From positions 1 to 47,677 of the IMG/VR virus record IMGVR_UViG_3300025886_000044: 47,677 nt of DNA. The stretch is one strand, 5' to 3'. A program made the position numbers and the translations under genes. The DNA is from a virus. The notes beneath the pieces were generated by a model. It made no database searches. It had not been told where the DNA came from and saw only the letters and a list, made by a program, of their open reading frames with translations. This document shows positions 16,997-24,773 of this stretch, piece after piece (the first letter of the stretch is position 1; each line of letters begins with the position of its first letter).

Positions 16997-17558
16997 GATG
17001 AATAAACTGATAGAATCAGATAGTCCATCACTAAAATTAAAGTTAAGTCCTTGTAGTAAGGATTTAAATCGTATGGAACTAAAAATGAAACTTGTAGAAC
17101 ATATGAAGTTTTATCAAGGTGTAGGATTATCTGCAAATCAAATAGGAATTATGGAAAGAGTGTTTGTAATGTATTCTGATGTAAAGAAGAAAGAAATCAT
17201 TGCGTGTTTTAATCCTAATATAGTTGCAGTATCACCAAAGAAAACTTTAATGGACGAAGGGTGTCTTACATTTCCTGGCCTATGGTTGAAGGTAAGTAGA
17301 CCAGAATCAATCGAAGTAGAGTATGAAGATGTGCATGGTGAGAAAACTAAGGTTTTTATGTATGGTTTAGAAGCAAGGGTGTTTCTACATGAATATGACC
17401 ACATGGAAGGTAAGAACTTCACAGATGGTGTATCTAAAGTAAAGTTGGATATGGCAAAGAAGAAACAAAAGAAAGCACTTATTAAAGCAGCTATATACAA
17501 AGAACAAGAAGAAGAACGAGAGAAACAAATGAAGTTTGGACAGAGTTTAATCGTATGA
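16989..17558 (+). CDS. def: Peptide deformylase
   Basis: Removes the formyl group from the N-terminal methionine of new proteins. The three family motifs are complete: GVGLSANQIG at 44-53 (consensus GxGLAAxQ), EGCLTFPG at 90-97 with metal ligand Cys92, and HEYDHMEG at 134-141 (HEXDH). The 189-aa protein has a C-terminal helical tail rich in K and E. Marine T4-like phages are known to carry short deformylases, used in cyanophages with photosystem proteins; here no such genes are seen. It overlaps the small membrane gene by 8 nt and the next gene by 4 nt. Confidence 0.93.
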   Translation: MAEMNKLIESDSPSLKLKLSPCSKDLNRMELKMKLVEHMKFYQGVGLSANQIGIMERVFVMYSDVKKKEIIACFNPNIVAVSPKKTLMDEGCLTFPGLWLKVSRPESIEVEYEDVHGEKTKVFMYGLEARVFLHEYDHMEGKNFTDGVSKVKLDMAKKKQKKALIKAAIYKEQEEEREKQMKFGQSLIV

Positions 17559-17980
17559 CCAATTATACAGACGCATCAAGAGCAAATAAAAGTGGTGAGG
17601 ATTTAGAAAATCGTTTGGAAACATTTTTAATAAAAGAAAATTTTCCATATAAAAGACAAGGTGGCCCAGGCAAAAAAGAAGTTGATTTTGAAATTATGCA
17701 CGATAATAGTATTATATACGCAGACTGTACTAACCAAAACACAGTTGGAACAGCTGAGGAAAAAATACCACATAAGTGTAGAAAATACTTTAGGTTATAC
17801 AAGTTTAGTGAAATTTTTATTATTAGAGGTAAACATAAAATTCATAAAGAAATTATACAAACTTTAAATGAAGATGAAAAGGCATTTGGTTATAAAACAA
17901 ATATCCTAACATTTGATGAATTTACTAACTATATTAAAGGAAATCAAAGTAAAGGTGCATTAGAGGGGTTTATGATATGA
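17555..17980 (+). CDS. Possible PD-(D/E)XK-like nuclease, divergent active site
   Basis: A 141-aa protein that I recognise only loosely. The order is an N-terminal helix with GEDLENRLETFLIKENF (about 14-30), then GGPGKKEVDFEIMHDNSIIYADCTNQNTVGTAEEKIPHKCRKY (about 36-78). This resembles restriction-enzyme-like folds, with VDFEI as the first acidic strand and YADCTNQ as the second, where a PD-D/ExK enzyme would have E-x-K. The Lys is replaced, so activity is unsure. It overlaps the deformylase and thyX genes by 4 nt each. It could be a small DNA nuclease or an unrelated conserved protein. Confidence 0.4.
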   Translation: MTNYTDASRANKSGEDLENRLETFLIKENFPYKRQGGPGKKEVDFEIMHDNSIIYADCTNQNTVGTAEEKIPHKCRKYFRLYKFSEIFIIRGKHKIHKEIIQTLNEDEKAFGYKTNILTFDEFTNYIKGNQSKGALEGFMI

Positions 17981-18642
17981 CCACTGTAAAATTAATATCC
18001 TTCCAACAACCCACAGAATACCTATCTAAAGACGGTATAGAGGACGCTCTAGGACTTGTAGCATACTGTGCAAGGGTAAGTAACCCTTCTAACCAACTAA
18101 ACAGTGAAACCAACGAAAAACTGGTGAAATACCTAATTAAACACCAACATTGGTCACCTTTAGAGATGGTCAATGCGTGTTTAGAGATTAACACCACCAG
18201 AGATATAGCACACCAGATAGTACGTCATAGGTCGTTTAGTTTTCAAGAGTTTAGTCAAAGATATGCAAATGTATCAGAAATGGGAGATATGTTCGAATAT
18301 TCAGAAGCTAGAATGCAAGATACAAAGAATAGACAGAACTCTATAGAAACTGACAGTAAAGAGGTTCAAATACTCTGGGAAGAATCACAAAGACAAGTGA
18401 TTGAACTTGCAAATAAAGAATACCATAAAGCAATCAAAATGGGTATTGCAAAAGAGGTTGCACGAAAAATACTACCAGAGGGATTGACTAAGACTAGGTT
18501 ATATATGAATGGTACACTTCGTTCATGGGTTCACTATATAGACTTGAGGTCTGCAAACGGTACGCAAAAAGAACATATGGAAATTGCGAAGGCTTGTGCA
18601 GAGGTGATTTCAAAATTATTCCCACGAAGTGATTCGCAATAA
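17977..18642 (+). CDS. thyX: Flavin-dependent thymidylate synthase ThyX
   Basis: Makes dTMP from dUMP with methylene-tetrahydrofolate and NADPH using FAD. The 221-aa protein carries the signature RHRSFSFQEFSQRY at 83-96 (RHRX7S). VNACLEINTTRDIAHQIVRH before it and LYMNGTLRSWVHYIDLRSANGTQKEHMEIAKACAEVI-type sequence after it are typical of the family. T4 uses the unrelated ThyA-type enzyme (Td), so this is the marine-phage variant. The glyA gene at 30 kb supplies methylene-tetrahydrofolate for the same reaction. Confidence 0.95.
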   Translation: MTTVKLISFQQPTEYLSKDGIEDALGLVAYCARVSNPSNQLNSETNEKLVKYLIKHQHWSPLEMVNACLEINTTRDIAHQIVRHRSFSFQEFSQRYANVSEMGDMFEYSEARMQDTKNRQNSIETDSKEVQILWEESQRQVIELANKEYHKAIKMGIAKEVARKILPEGLTKTRLYMNGTLRSWVHYIDLRSANGTQKEHMEIAKACAEVISKLFPRSDSQ

Positions 18643-18671
18643 AAACTAACTACGTCAAAACGTGATAGTAC

Positions 18672-18735
18672 GTAAGTCATTGTTTTTATTACGTTTTTTA
18701 GGTGGGGTTGACATTGCTGTTCAAAGGTGTATACT
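18672..18735 (+). promoter_or_regulatory. Sigma70-type promoter with upstream conserved module, for the CobT-like gene
   Basis: TTGACA (18708-18713), 16-nt spacer, TATACT (18730-18735). The upstream part contains GTAAGTCATTG and GTTTTTTAGG followed by GGTGGGG before the -35. The same blocks recur at identical spacing at 38575-38618. It lies in the gap after thyX, which holds no gene. Confidence 0.75.
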
Positions 18736-18763
18736 AGGGGTATAACAAATGAGGTTACAAAAT

Positions 18764-20950
18764 ATGTCAAAAAAATCAATTATCGCAAAGTTACTTTCAG
18801 AAGAGGATATCTCGGTAGTCCATAAAAAAACTAAGACTGCTGCCTTTAATGTTGAAACTAGAGAATTGATACTTCCACTTTGGAAGGAAGAGATGTCAAA
18901 AGATATCTCTGATTTATTCATATGCCACGAGATTGGTCACGCATTATATACCTCAAAAGATTTATTAACAAAGATGATTGAGAGAAAGATTGACAAGTCT
19001 TATGTTAATATTATCGAAGATGCAAGAATAGAAAAAATGGTTCAAGATAAGTATCTAGGTACTAGGTCTTGTTTTACTAAAGGTTACAAAGAATTAATTT
19101 CCAAAGATTTCTTTGGAGTAGACAACAAAGATTTAAATGAACTCAACCTTGCCGACAGAATCAATCTTCATTTCAAGGGAATGGATAATGTTCCATTCTC
19201 TTCTGTCGAGCAAACATGGGTAGATAAAGTTGCAAATGTAAAGACTGAGGACGAGGTATTAGATATTGCTCAAGGTCTTATGGATTTCACTGATGAGAAT
19301 GAAGAGTCTCAAAATCAAGAAGAAGAACAACAAAGTCAAAGCTCCGATAGTTCTGATGATAATTCAGATGACAATTCTGATGATACTGAAACTCAAAGTT
19401 CTGATGATAAGTCTGATGAGAGTCAAGAAGAAACTCAAAGTTCTAGTTCTCAAGAGTCTGATGATGATAAGAATGCAGAAGAAAAAGAAGTTGAAGTAAA
19501 CGGTGGTATTCAAGGTGGGTCTGAGTACAAACACAGAGCTACTACTGATTTGTCATTTGATAAGTCACTTGATGATGCAATGGATAAAGATGCAAAAGAT
19601 AGAGTTTATGCGACTATTCCAAAAGTAAATGATAAAGTAATTGTTAGTTACAAATCAGTTCTAGAACAGTGTAAAAAACATTATACTGATATAGACAATT
19701 GTTCTAAATTTATTTCTAAAACAAAGTCTGAGATAACTAAGTTTCAAATGGATAGTAAGAAAGTTGTTTCTTACATGGTAAAAGAGTTCGAAATGAAAAA
19801 GTCTGCTGACTTATATAAGAGAGCTAGTGTTTCTAAGACTGGTACTTTAAATATGGGTGCGTTACATACTTATCAGTTCAACGAGGATTTGTTCGCAAAA
19901 GTTACTACATTGCCTGGTGCTACTAATCATGGACTAGTTATGTTCTTTGATTGGTCTGGGTCAATGCAACACAATTTAACACAAACTCTAAAACAGTTAT
20001 TCAATTTAGTTTGGTTTTGTGATAGAGTTAAGATACCTTATAGAGTGTATGCATTTAGTGATTGTTATGTAAAACCTTCTAGTTATTCTGGTATTGATTC
20101 AGAGGGTACTAAAGTTACTCAAAATCCAGATAACAAGTCTGACTTAGATGTTTCTGGTTTCAGATTAATTGAGATGTTCTCAGATAAGATGAGAAAAAAT
20201 GAAACAGCTGATATGATGCATTATTGGTATATGATAGGTAGTTATTACGGTGGGTCTAGAAGTTACAGTAGAGATTATAGTTATCCTGCTACTCCACCAT
20301 ATAGACTTCAGTTAGGTGGTACTCCTCTTAACCATGCGATTGTAGCTGCAATGTCAATCATTCCAAAGTTCAAGAATGATAACGGTATTCAAAAAGTAAA
20401 TGCAGTGTTTTTAACTGACGGTGTAAGTCACAATATTAGTAGAAAGATTTCTGGAGAAAGATTATCTCATTACTCCTTTGATAAAGATGCTTACATCACA
20501 GACAAAGTAACAAATACAACTGTTACTCCTATTAAAAAAACATCTAGATATAAAGGTGATAATCAAACAATTACTTTACTTGAGTTACTTAAGAAAAGAA
20601 TACCAGAGTCTAACATATTAGGTTTCTTTGTTGCTGGGTCTGGTACAAGGGGTGTTGTAAGAAGAGAAATTATTCAAGATAAAATGGGTCTTCACTGGGA
20701 CGATATGGATACTCTTAGAAAGTATCAAAAAGAATTGAGAACAAACAAAGTTCTAGTTTGTAAGACTGCTGGATATGATGAGTATTACATTTTACCTTCA
20801 GTTCCTAGTGATGACGAAAGTGCTGAGGACGGTATCCAAGTTAAAGAGAATGCAAAAACTGGTGATTTAAAAAGAGCCTTTGCAAAGTTCTCAAAGAGTA
20901 AAGTTCTTAATAGACAGTTACTTAACAAGTTCATTGCTCAAGTTGCTTAA
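18764..20950 (+). CDS. cobT: CobT-like VWA protein with HExxH N-terminal domain
   Basis: The 728-aa protein starts MSKKSIIAKLLSEED. I chose the ATG at 18764, not the in-frame ATG at 18749, because GAGGTT at 18751-18756 makes a ribosome-binding site for it, as in related genes of this phage. Residues about 40-200 contain ICHEIGHALYT, a zinc-metallopeptidase-like HExxH. An acidic S/D/Q/E-rich linker follows (about 180-245). The C-terminal von Willebrand A domain has a MIDAS FFDWSGSMQ near 394-402 and TDGVS near 545. Phage copies are called CobT, but metalloprotease plus VWA next to a MoxR/CobS-type AAA+ also suggests a protein-remodelling pair. It is followed by the AAA+ gene. Confidence 0.8.
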   Translation: MSKKSIIAKLLSEEDISVVHKKTKTAAFNVETRELILPLWKEEMSKDISDLFICHEIGHALYTSKDLLTKMIERKIDKSYVNIIEDARIEKMVQDKYLGTRSCFTKGYKELISKDFFGVDNKDLNELNLADRINLHFKGMDNVPFSSVEQTWVDKVANVKTEDEVLDIAQGLMDFTDENEESQNQEEEQQSQSSDSSDDNSDDNSDDTETQSSDDKSDESQEETQSSSSQESDDDKNAEEKEVEVNGGIQGGSEYKHRATTDLSFDKSLDDAMDKDAKDRVYATIPKVNDKVIVSYKSVLEQCKKHYTDIDNCSKFISKTKSEITKFQMDSKKVVSYMVKEFEMKKSADLYKRASVSKTGTLNMGALHTYQFNEDLFAKVTTLPGATNHGLVMFFDWSGSMQHNLTQTLKQLFNLVWFCDRVKIPYRVYAFSDCYVKPSSYSGIDSEGTKVTQNPDNKSDLDVSGFRLIEMFSDKMRKNETADMMHYWYMIGSYYGGSRSYSRDYSYPATPPYRLQLGGTPLNHAIVAAMSIIPKFKNDNGIQKVNAVFLTDGVSHNISRKISGERLSHYSFDKDAYITDKVTNTTVTPIKKTSRYKGDNQTITLLELLKKRIPESNILGFFVAGSGTRGVVRREIIQDKMGLHWDDMDTLRKYQKELRTNKVLVCKTAGYDEYYILPSVPSDDESAEDGIQVKENAKTGDLKRAFAKFSKSKVLNRQLLNKFIAQVA

Positions 20951-20967
20951 ACGAATCGATTCGTTTA
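20948..20967 (+). repeat. Perfect 20-bp palindrome at the end of the CobT-like gene
   Basis: TAAACGAATCGATTCGTTTA is a perfect inverted repeat with no loop, beginning at the gene's stop codon. Its core CGAATCGATTCG recurs at 38528-38539. A dyad like this suits binding by a dimeric regulator better than an RNA terminator. Confidence 0.85.
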
Positions 20968-21014
20968 TTGTAAAAACATTTAAATTATATGATGACAAAA
21001 AAACATAGTAAAAA

Positions 21015-21037
21015 CAAGGGGTTACATACCCCCCTTG
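21015..21037 (+). other. Hairpin overlapping the -35 region of the cobS promoter
   Basis: CAAGGGG (21015-21021) pairs with CCCCTTG (21031-21037) around a 9-nt loop. The 3' arm enters the TTGACA box. There is no T-run directly after it, so it is not a classic terminator. Confidence 0.5.
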
Positions 21038-21063
21038 ACAACATAAGAAAAAGTTGGTACAAT
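21035..21063 (+). promoter_or_regulatory. Sigma70-type promoter for the CobS-like gene
   Basis: TTGACA (21035-21040), 17-nt spacer, TACAAT (21058-21063), immediately downstream of a GC-rich hairpin. The transcript begins about 20 nt before a GAGGTTGA ribosome-binding site. Confidence 0.8.
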
Positions 21064-21093
21064 AAGGTATGTTAATTAATAATGAGGTTGAAA

Positions 21094-22293
21094 ATGAAAG
21101 CAAAAGATAAGTTTCTGATTGAAGCGACTAAACAGTATGGTAAAAATGCAATCATTTCTAAATCAAAATGTAAAGAGATTTTTAAAAGTCTTGGTATCAT
21201 GGGATTTGGTTATGGTCATTTGGTTCAAGCTGGTATGTCTGCTGGTACTGATAAGATTAAATTAGAGTCAGTGGATACTTCTAAATCAGATGTTGCAGTT
21301 GTTACTAAGACTAATACTGTCAAAGAGGTTGTCAAGAAAGCAGTTGAGAAAACAGTTCAAGACAACTCAACAGTTAATTTAATTATGGGTAGTGATATAC
21401 AAAATTTAGTTCCCTCTGCGTTTGACGGTTTCGTTGCGTGGGGTCATCACTCTACAATCAAACAAGTAGTTAAGTCTAAAATGTTTTATCCAGTTTTTGT
21501 TACTGGATTATCTGGTAACGGTAAAACTCTTATGATTGAACAAGTTCATGCAGAACTTAAAAAAGAGTTGATTAGGGTTAACATTACAATCGAAACTGAT
21601 GAGGACGATTTACTTGGTGGTTTCAGATTAGTTAACGGTGAAACTAAATACGTTCCTGGCCCAGTTATCGAAGCTATGCAAAGAGGTTGTACTCTTTTAT
21701 TAGATGAGTGTGACTTAGGTTCAAACAAGTTAATGTGTTTACAACCAGTTCTTGAGGGTAAAGGTGTTTATCTTAAAAAAGTAAATAAGTGGATTACTCC
21801 TAAAGATGGTTTCAATGTAATGGCAACTGCCAATACTAAGGGTAAAGGTTCAGAGGACGGTAGGTTCATAGGAACTAATATTCTTAACGAAGCATTTCTT
21901 GAGAGATTTGCAGTGACTATCGAACAACCATATGCTTCAAACTCAGTAGAGAAAAAGATTGTTCTTGGGTCTATGAAAAAGTATGGTTCAGTAGATGAGA
22001 AGTTTGCAACCAACTTAGTTCAGTGGTCAGAAGTTATTAGAAAGACTTTCTATGACGGTGGTATTGACGAAGTGATATCAACCAGAAGGTTAGACCACAT
22101 TGTAAAAGCCTTCGCAATCTTCAAAGATAAAATGAAGTCAATCGAACTTTGTGTTTCAAGGTTTGACACTGATACCAAAGAATCATTTCTTGATTTGTAT
22201 TCAAAGATTGATGCTGGTGTTGACCCTCTTGCAGAAAACAAAGAGGAAGAAGAAGTTACTAAGGAAATCGTAGATGACGAAAATGATTTCTAA
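21094..22293 (+). CDS. cobS: CobS-like AAA+ ATPase
   Basis: AAA+ ATPase of the MoxR/CobS class. Walker A GLSGNGKT is near 138-146 and Walker B LLLDECDLG near 201-209. Sensor and arginine-finger regions include VMATANTKGKGSEDGRFIGTNILNEAFLERF. The 399-aa start at 21094 (MKAKDKFLIEA) is preferred over 21082 because GAGGTTGA (21084-21091) is its ribosome-binding site. CobS is widespread in marine T4-like phages, classically linked to the cobaltochelatase, which needs CobN, CobS and CobT. The adjacent CobT-like gene with its VWA domain fits this pairing. An independent function as a chaperone-like ATPase pair is possible. Confidence 0.88.
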   Translation: MKAKDKFLIEATKQYGKNAIISKSKCKEIFKSLGIMGFGYGHLVQAGMSAGTDKIKLESVDTSKSDVAVVTKTNTVKEVVKKAVEKTVQDNSTVNLIMGSDIQNLVPSAFDGFVAWGHHSTIKQVVKSKMFYPVFVTGLSGNGKTLMIEQVHAELKKELIRVNITIETDEDDLLGGFRLVNGETKYVPGPVIEAMQRGCTLLLDECDLGSNKLMCLQPVLEGKGVYLKKVNKWITPKDGFNVMATANTKGKGSEDGRFIGTNILNEAFLERFAVTIEQPYASNSVEKKIVLGSMKKYGSVDEKFATNLVQWSEVIRKTFYDGGIDEVISTRRLDHIVKAFAIFKDKMKSIELCVSRFDTDTKESFLDLYSKIDAGVDPLAENKEEEEVTKEIVDDENDF

Positions 22294-22308
22294 AAAAAAT
22301 TGTGTAAA

Positions 22309-22335
22309 GGGGTTGACATTTGACTTGTCAATCCC
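22309..22335 (+). repeat. Inverted repeat spanning the -35 box before hsp20
   Basis: GGGGTTGACA pairs with TGTCAATCCC around a 7-nt spacer (one G-T pair). The dyad covers TTGACA and the mirror TGTCAA, extending across the promoter spacer. It could be an operator or a DNA or RNA hairpin. Confidence 0.6.
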
Positions 22336-22341
22336 TATATA
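22313..22341 (+). promoter_or_regulatory. Sigma70-type promoter for hsp20
   Basis: TTGACA (22313-22318), 17-nt spacer, TATATA (22336-22341). A GAAGAC / GTCTTC hairpin (22349-22354 with 22365-22370) would be the very 5' end of the transcript. The aaggag ribosome-binding site is near 22388. Confidence 0.75.
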
Positions 22342-22401
22342 TAATATAGAAGACGCCATAAAGGGTCTTCGTTTAATCTTGCTTAATAAGGAGAAATAAT
22401 C

Positions 22402-22833
22402 ATGGTAAGCAAATCTATAAGTCTATTCGACAATTTAAATTCACTAACACCGTTTTCAGTAGGATATGATTCAGTCTTTAATCGATTGAATGATGCTATT
22501 GAAGCAGGACATGGGTCTAACTACCCACCCTACAATATCAAAAAGAAGAGTGAGTATCTTTATGAAATCGAACTTGCAGTAGCTGGTTTCGGTAAAAAAG
22601 ATATTGATGTTGAAGTTGCAGATGGTATAATTACTGTAAAGTCAATCAAGGAAAACTCTGAAGATGAAGATATTGTGCATAGAGGAATCTCATATAGAAA
22701 GTTTGAAAAGAGGTTCTCTATTGCAGATGATATACAAGTAAAGGGTGCGAAGTTAGAAAATGGTTTATTAACCATTGACCTTGAAAGAATTGTACCAGAG
22801 GAGAAAAAACCTCGTACAATAGCGATTAAGTAA
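22402..22833 (+). CDS. hsp20: Hsp20-family small heat shock protein
   Basis: ATP-independent holdase that keeps unfolding proteins soluble. The 143-aa protein has an N-terminal start SISLFDNLNSLTPFSVGYDSVFNRL typical of marine phage Hsp20, an alpha-crystallin domain with PPYNIKKKSEYLYEIELAVAGFGKKDIDVEVADGIITVKS (about 33-72), an R/K-F-x-R-x-F segment (YRKFEKRFSIADDIQVKGAKLENGLLTIDLERIVPE), and a short tail. The ribosome-binding site is taaggaga. Its own sigma70-type promoter suggests early expression. Confidence 0.92.
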   Translation: MVSKSISLFDNLNSLTPFSVGYDSVFNRLNDAIEAGHGSNYPPYNIKKKSEYLYEIELAVAGFGKKDIDVEVADGIITVKSIKENSEDEDIVHRGISYRKFEKRFSIADDIQVKGAKLENGLLTIDLERIVPEEKKPRTIAIK

Positions 22834-22876
22834 TGGTACTTAATTGTTTATTAACCTTATACACTATGGAGATATT

Positions 22877-23197
22877 ATGTATAAAAAACTTACTAAAAAA
22901 GCGAAGATTTTAAATCTTCTAACTAAGGGCAGTAATGTGACTTGGAATCAACTAAAAACTACTTACGGTTTAAAGTCACCTAGAGCCATGATAGACACCA
23001 TCAGAAGAGATGGTTATGTAGTCTATGCAAACAAAAATGCAAAGGGAAATACCTTTTACAAAATTGGTAAACCTTCTGCAGCCATCTTAAAAGCTGGTGT
23101 TGCAAAGATTAATTCTATCAAGAATGTGTCTTACGATACAATCATTGCAGCTGGTGTTGCAGAGGTTTTAGGTACAAAGTTCGCATACGCAAACTAA
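22877..23197 (+). CDS. Winged-helix-like DNA-binding protein
   Basis: A 106-aa protein. Residues about 8-60, KILNLLTKGSNVTWNQLKTTYGLKSPRAMIDTIRRDGYVVYANKNAKGNTFYKIG, read as a helix-turn-helix with a beta wing, as in conserved marine-phage proteins. It then has a C-terminal helical part. I start it at 22877 because TGGAGA lies 7-12 nt upstream; an opening at 22844 adds only 11 weakly supported residues. A transcription factor role for the nearby promoters is possible but no target is known. It follows hsp20 in the same transcript. Confidence 0.7.
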   Translation: MYKKLTKKAKILNLLTKGSNVTWNQLKTTYGLKSPRAMIDTIRRDGYVVYANKNAKGNTFYKIGKPSAAILKAGVAKINSIKNVSYDTIIAAGVAEVLGTKFAYAN

Positions 23198-23213
23198 CCT
23201 AAGTTTTTTTGAG

Positions 23214-23241
23214 AGAGAGGGGTTGACAACAACCCCTCTCT
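23214..23241 (+). other. Perfect 11-bp hairpin overlapping a -35 box
   Basis: AGAGAGGGGTT pairs perfectly with AACCCCTCTCT around the loop GACAAC, and the -35 TTGACA lies inside the stem-loop. A T-tract lies before it, and no T-run follows it on the + strand, so it is not a classic terminator. It may stop transcription weakly or mark a control site. Confidence 0.6.
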
Positions 23242-23252
23242 TATGTTATGGT
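23223..23252 (+). promoter_or_regulatory. Sigma70-type promoter before a 2OG oxygenase gene
   Basis: TTGACA (23223-23228) and TATGGT (23247-23252) at 18-nt spacing. The predicted start of transcription falls at or next to the ATG at 23260, so the mRNA would be leaderless. The -10 match is weaker than that of the other promoters. Confidence 0.5.
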
Positions 23253-23259
23253 TACTACT

Positions 23260-24771
23260 ATGAGTGAAAAAAAGAAAAAAGTAAAATTAAAACCAGAAGA
23301 ATTTGTTTCTCAAAATGATAAGATTGAGGAAGGTGTAGTTCATACTAGACTACGAAACAAAGATGGTCGTTGGCTTGATATGTTTGATTATGTTCCAGAA
23401 GGAATTGGTGTTGACAGATTAACTAATGATGGAACAAGAACAACAAAAAAAGAAGAAAAGATTTTTACTATCGGTGACCTAAATAATATGTTAGTAGATG
23501 GTAATAAAGTAAAACAACAGAAAATTGATTTAATGAAGGAGAGTGAAGTGAGTGAAGACGCATACAATCTGATGCCCAGAAAAGAATTTATCAACGCACA
23601 AAATAGAGCTGCAGAGATGAGTTCTCAACCACAACCTAAAACTGAAACAACAGAAAATACTACAATAGATTTAAAAGACGCAAATCAAAAGTATCATAAT
23701 CCACACGATTCAGATGAAGTGAATGAAAGGATTATGAATGACTTTGATAACTTTGTTTCAGAGAGTAAAGCAAGAACTAAAAATATGATGCTTGCAAAGA
23801 AAGCTCACCCAGAAGCAACTCCAGAAGAATTAAAAATTAAGTTTCTTGAAAAGAGAGCTCGTAAAATGAAAACACAATTTGACCAACAAGAATATGATAA
23901 ATTTGATAAAGAGGGTAAGTTAAATGAATTACCAAAAACAAACTCTTTTCACCCAGAATATATCAACCCACACGCAGAAAAAGAAAGAGAAGAAACTACA
24001 CAACCAGAACAACCACAACCACAAAGTGAAGATATATCTAAAGACGGTAGTACAAATCCAGGCGGTCTACAAGTTGCAATGCGTCCTAAACTTGCAGTAA
24101 ATATAATGAGAATACAAATACCAGATGATGTAATATCTGAAATCAATGAACATATCGATAACACAATCATACCTTCTAACAAAGATTATTCAAAAGGATT
24201 AGTTGGACAAATCAGTCACGACAAAAGGTCTGCACAATTACACTTCCCACATAATGATGAGGGTGTAGGTAAACAGTTCAGTGATGTTATCACAAGGCTA
24301 GGTAGTGAGTATATCGACAGAGTTGTTGGTATTAGGTCTGAGATTGAAATGCAATCTATGTGGACGGTTCACAGTTACGAAGGTGATTACAACCCAGTAC
24401 ACGACCACGGCACTAAAACACCTATGGGACTATCTTGTATTCTATACTTGAAAGTTCCACCACAGATTGAAAAGTTAGGTAACCCAGCAGAACACTTTGA
24501 AGGATTAAACGAATCATCTGGTGCAGTTGATGGATTTACTTATTTAACTTGGGGTGTAAATGGTATGAGAGATATAAACATACTAAGACCTATCACAGAA
24601 GAATATGTGAAACCAGAAGTTGGAACAATGTTAATGTTCCCAGCTTGGTTACGACATGGTGTAATGCCATTTTTTGGAGAAGGAGAAAGAAGAACATTCT
24701 CTTGTAACATGAACGTGTCACCAACAGAAAAATTAAGTGGTGACCACTACAGAAAAACTAGAGAGGAATAA
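23260..24771 (+). CDS. 2OG-Fe(II) oxygenase with long charged N-terminal extension
   Basis: A 503-aa protein. The first ~260 residues are low-complexity, rich in K, E, Q and N, with no recognised domain. The C-terminal ~240 residues are a 2OG oxygenase domain: MWTVHSYEGDYNPVHDHGTKTPMGLSCILYLK holds the iron-binding HDH region (about 381-383), and LMFPAWLRHGVMPFFGEGERRTFSCNMNV holds the distal His and the R-R-T that anchors 2OG. The start at 23260 is preferred over 23248 as it begins MSEKKKKVK. No clear Shine-Dalgarno precedes it. It is a paralogue of the gene at 25282, with the peroxiredoxin between. Confidence 0.85.
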   Translation: MSEKKKKVKLKPEEFVSQNDKIEEGVVHTRLRNKDGRWLDMFDYVPEGIGVDRLTNDGTRTTKKEEKIFTIGDLNNMLVDGNKVKQQKIDLMKESEVSEDAYNLMPRKEFINAQNRAAEMSSQPQPKTETTENTTIDLKDANQKYHNPHDSDEVNERIMNDFDNFVSESKARTKNMMLAKKAHPEATPEELKIKFLEKRARKMKTQFDQQEYDKFDKEGKLNELPKTNSFHPEYINPHAEKEREETTQPEQPQPQSEDISKDGSTNPGGLQVAMRPKLAVNIMRIQIPDDVISEINEHIDNTIIPSNKDYSKGLVGQISHDKRSAQLHFPHNDEGVGKQFSDVITRLGSEYIDRVVGIRSEIEMQSMWTVHSYEGDYNPVHDHGTKTPMGLSCILYLKVPPQIEKLGNPAEHFEGLNESSGAVDGFTYLTWGVNGMRDINILRPITEEYVKPEVGTMLMFPAWLRHGVMPFFGEGERRTFSCNMNVSPTEKLSGDHYRKTREE

Positions 24772-24773
24772 TT

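Noticed and set aside
23214-23241. Perfect hairpin as a rho-independent terminator
   Set aside because: No T-run follows on the + strand and no A-run precedes it for the minus strand; it overlaps a promoter instead.
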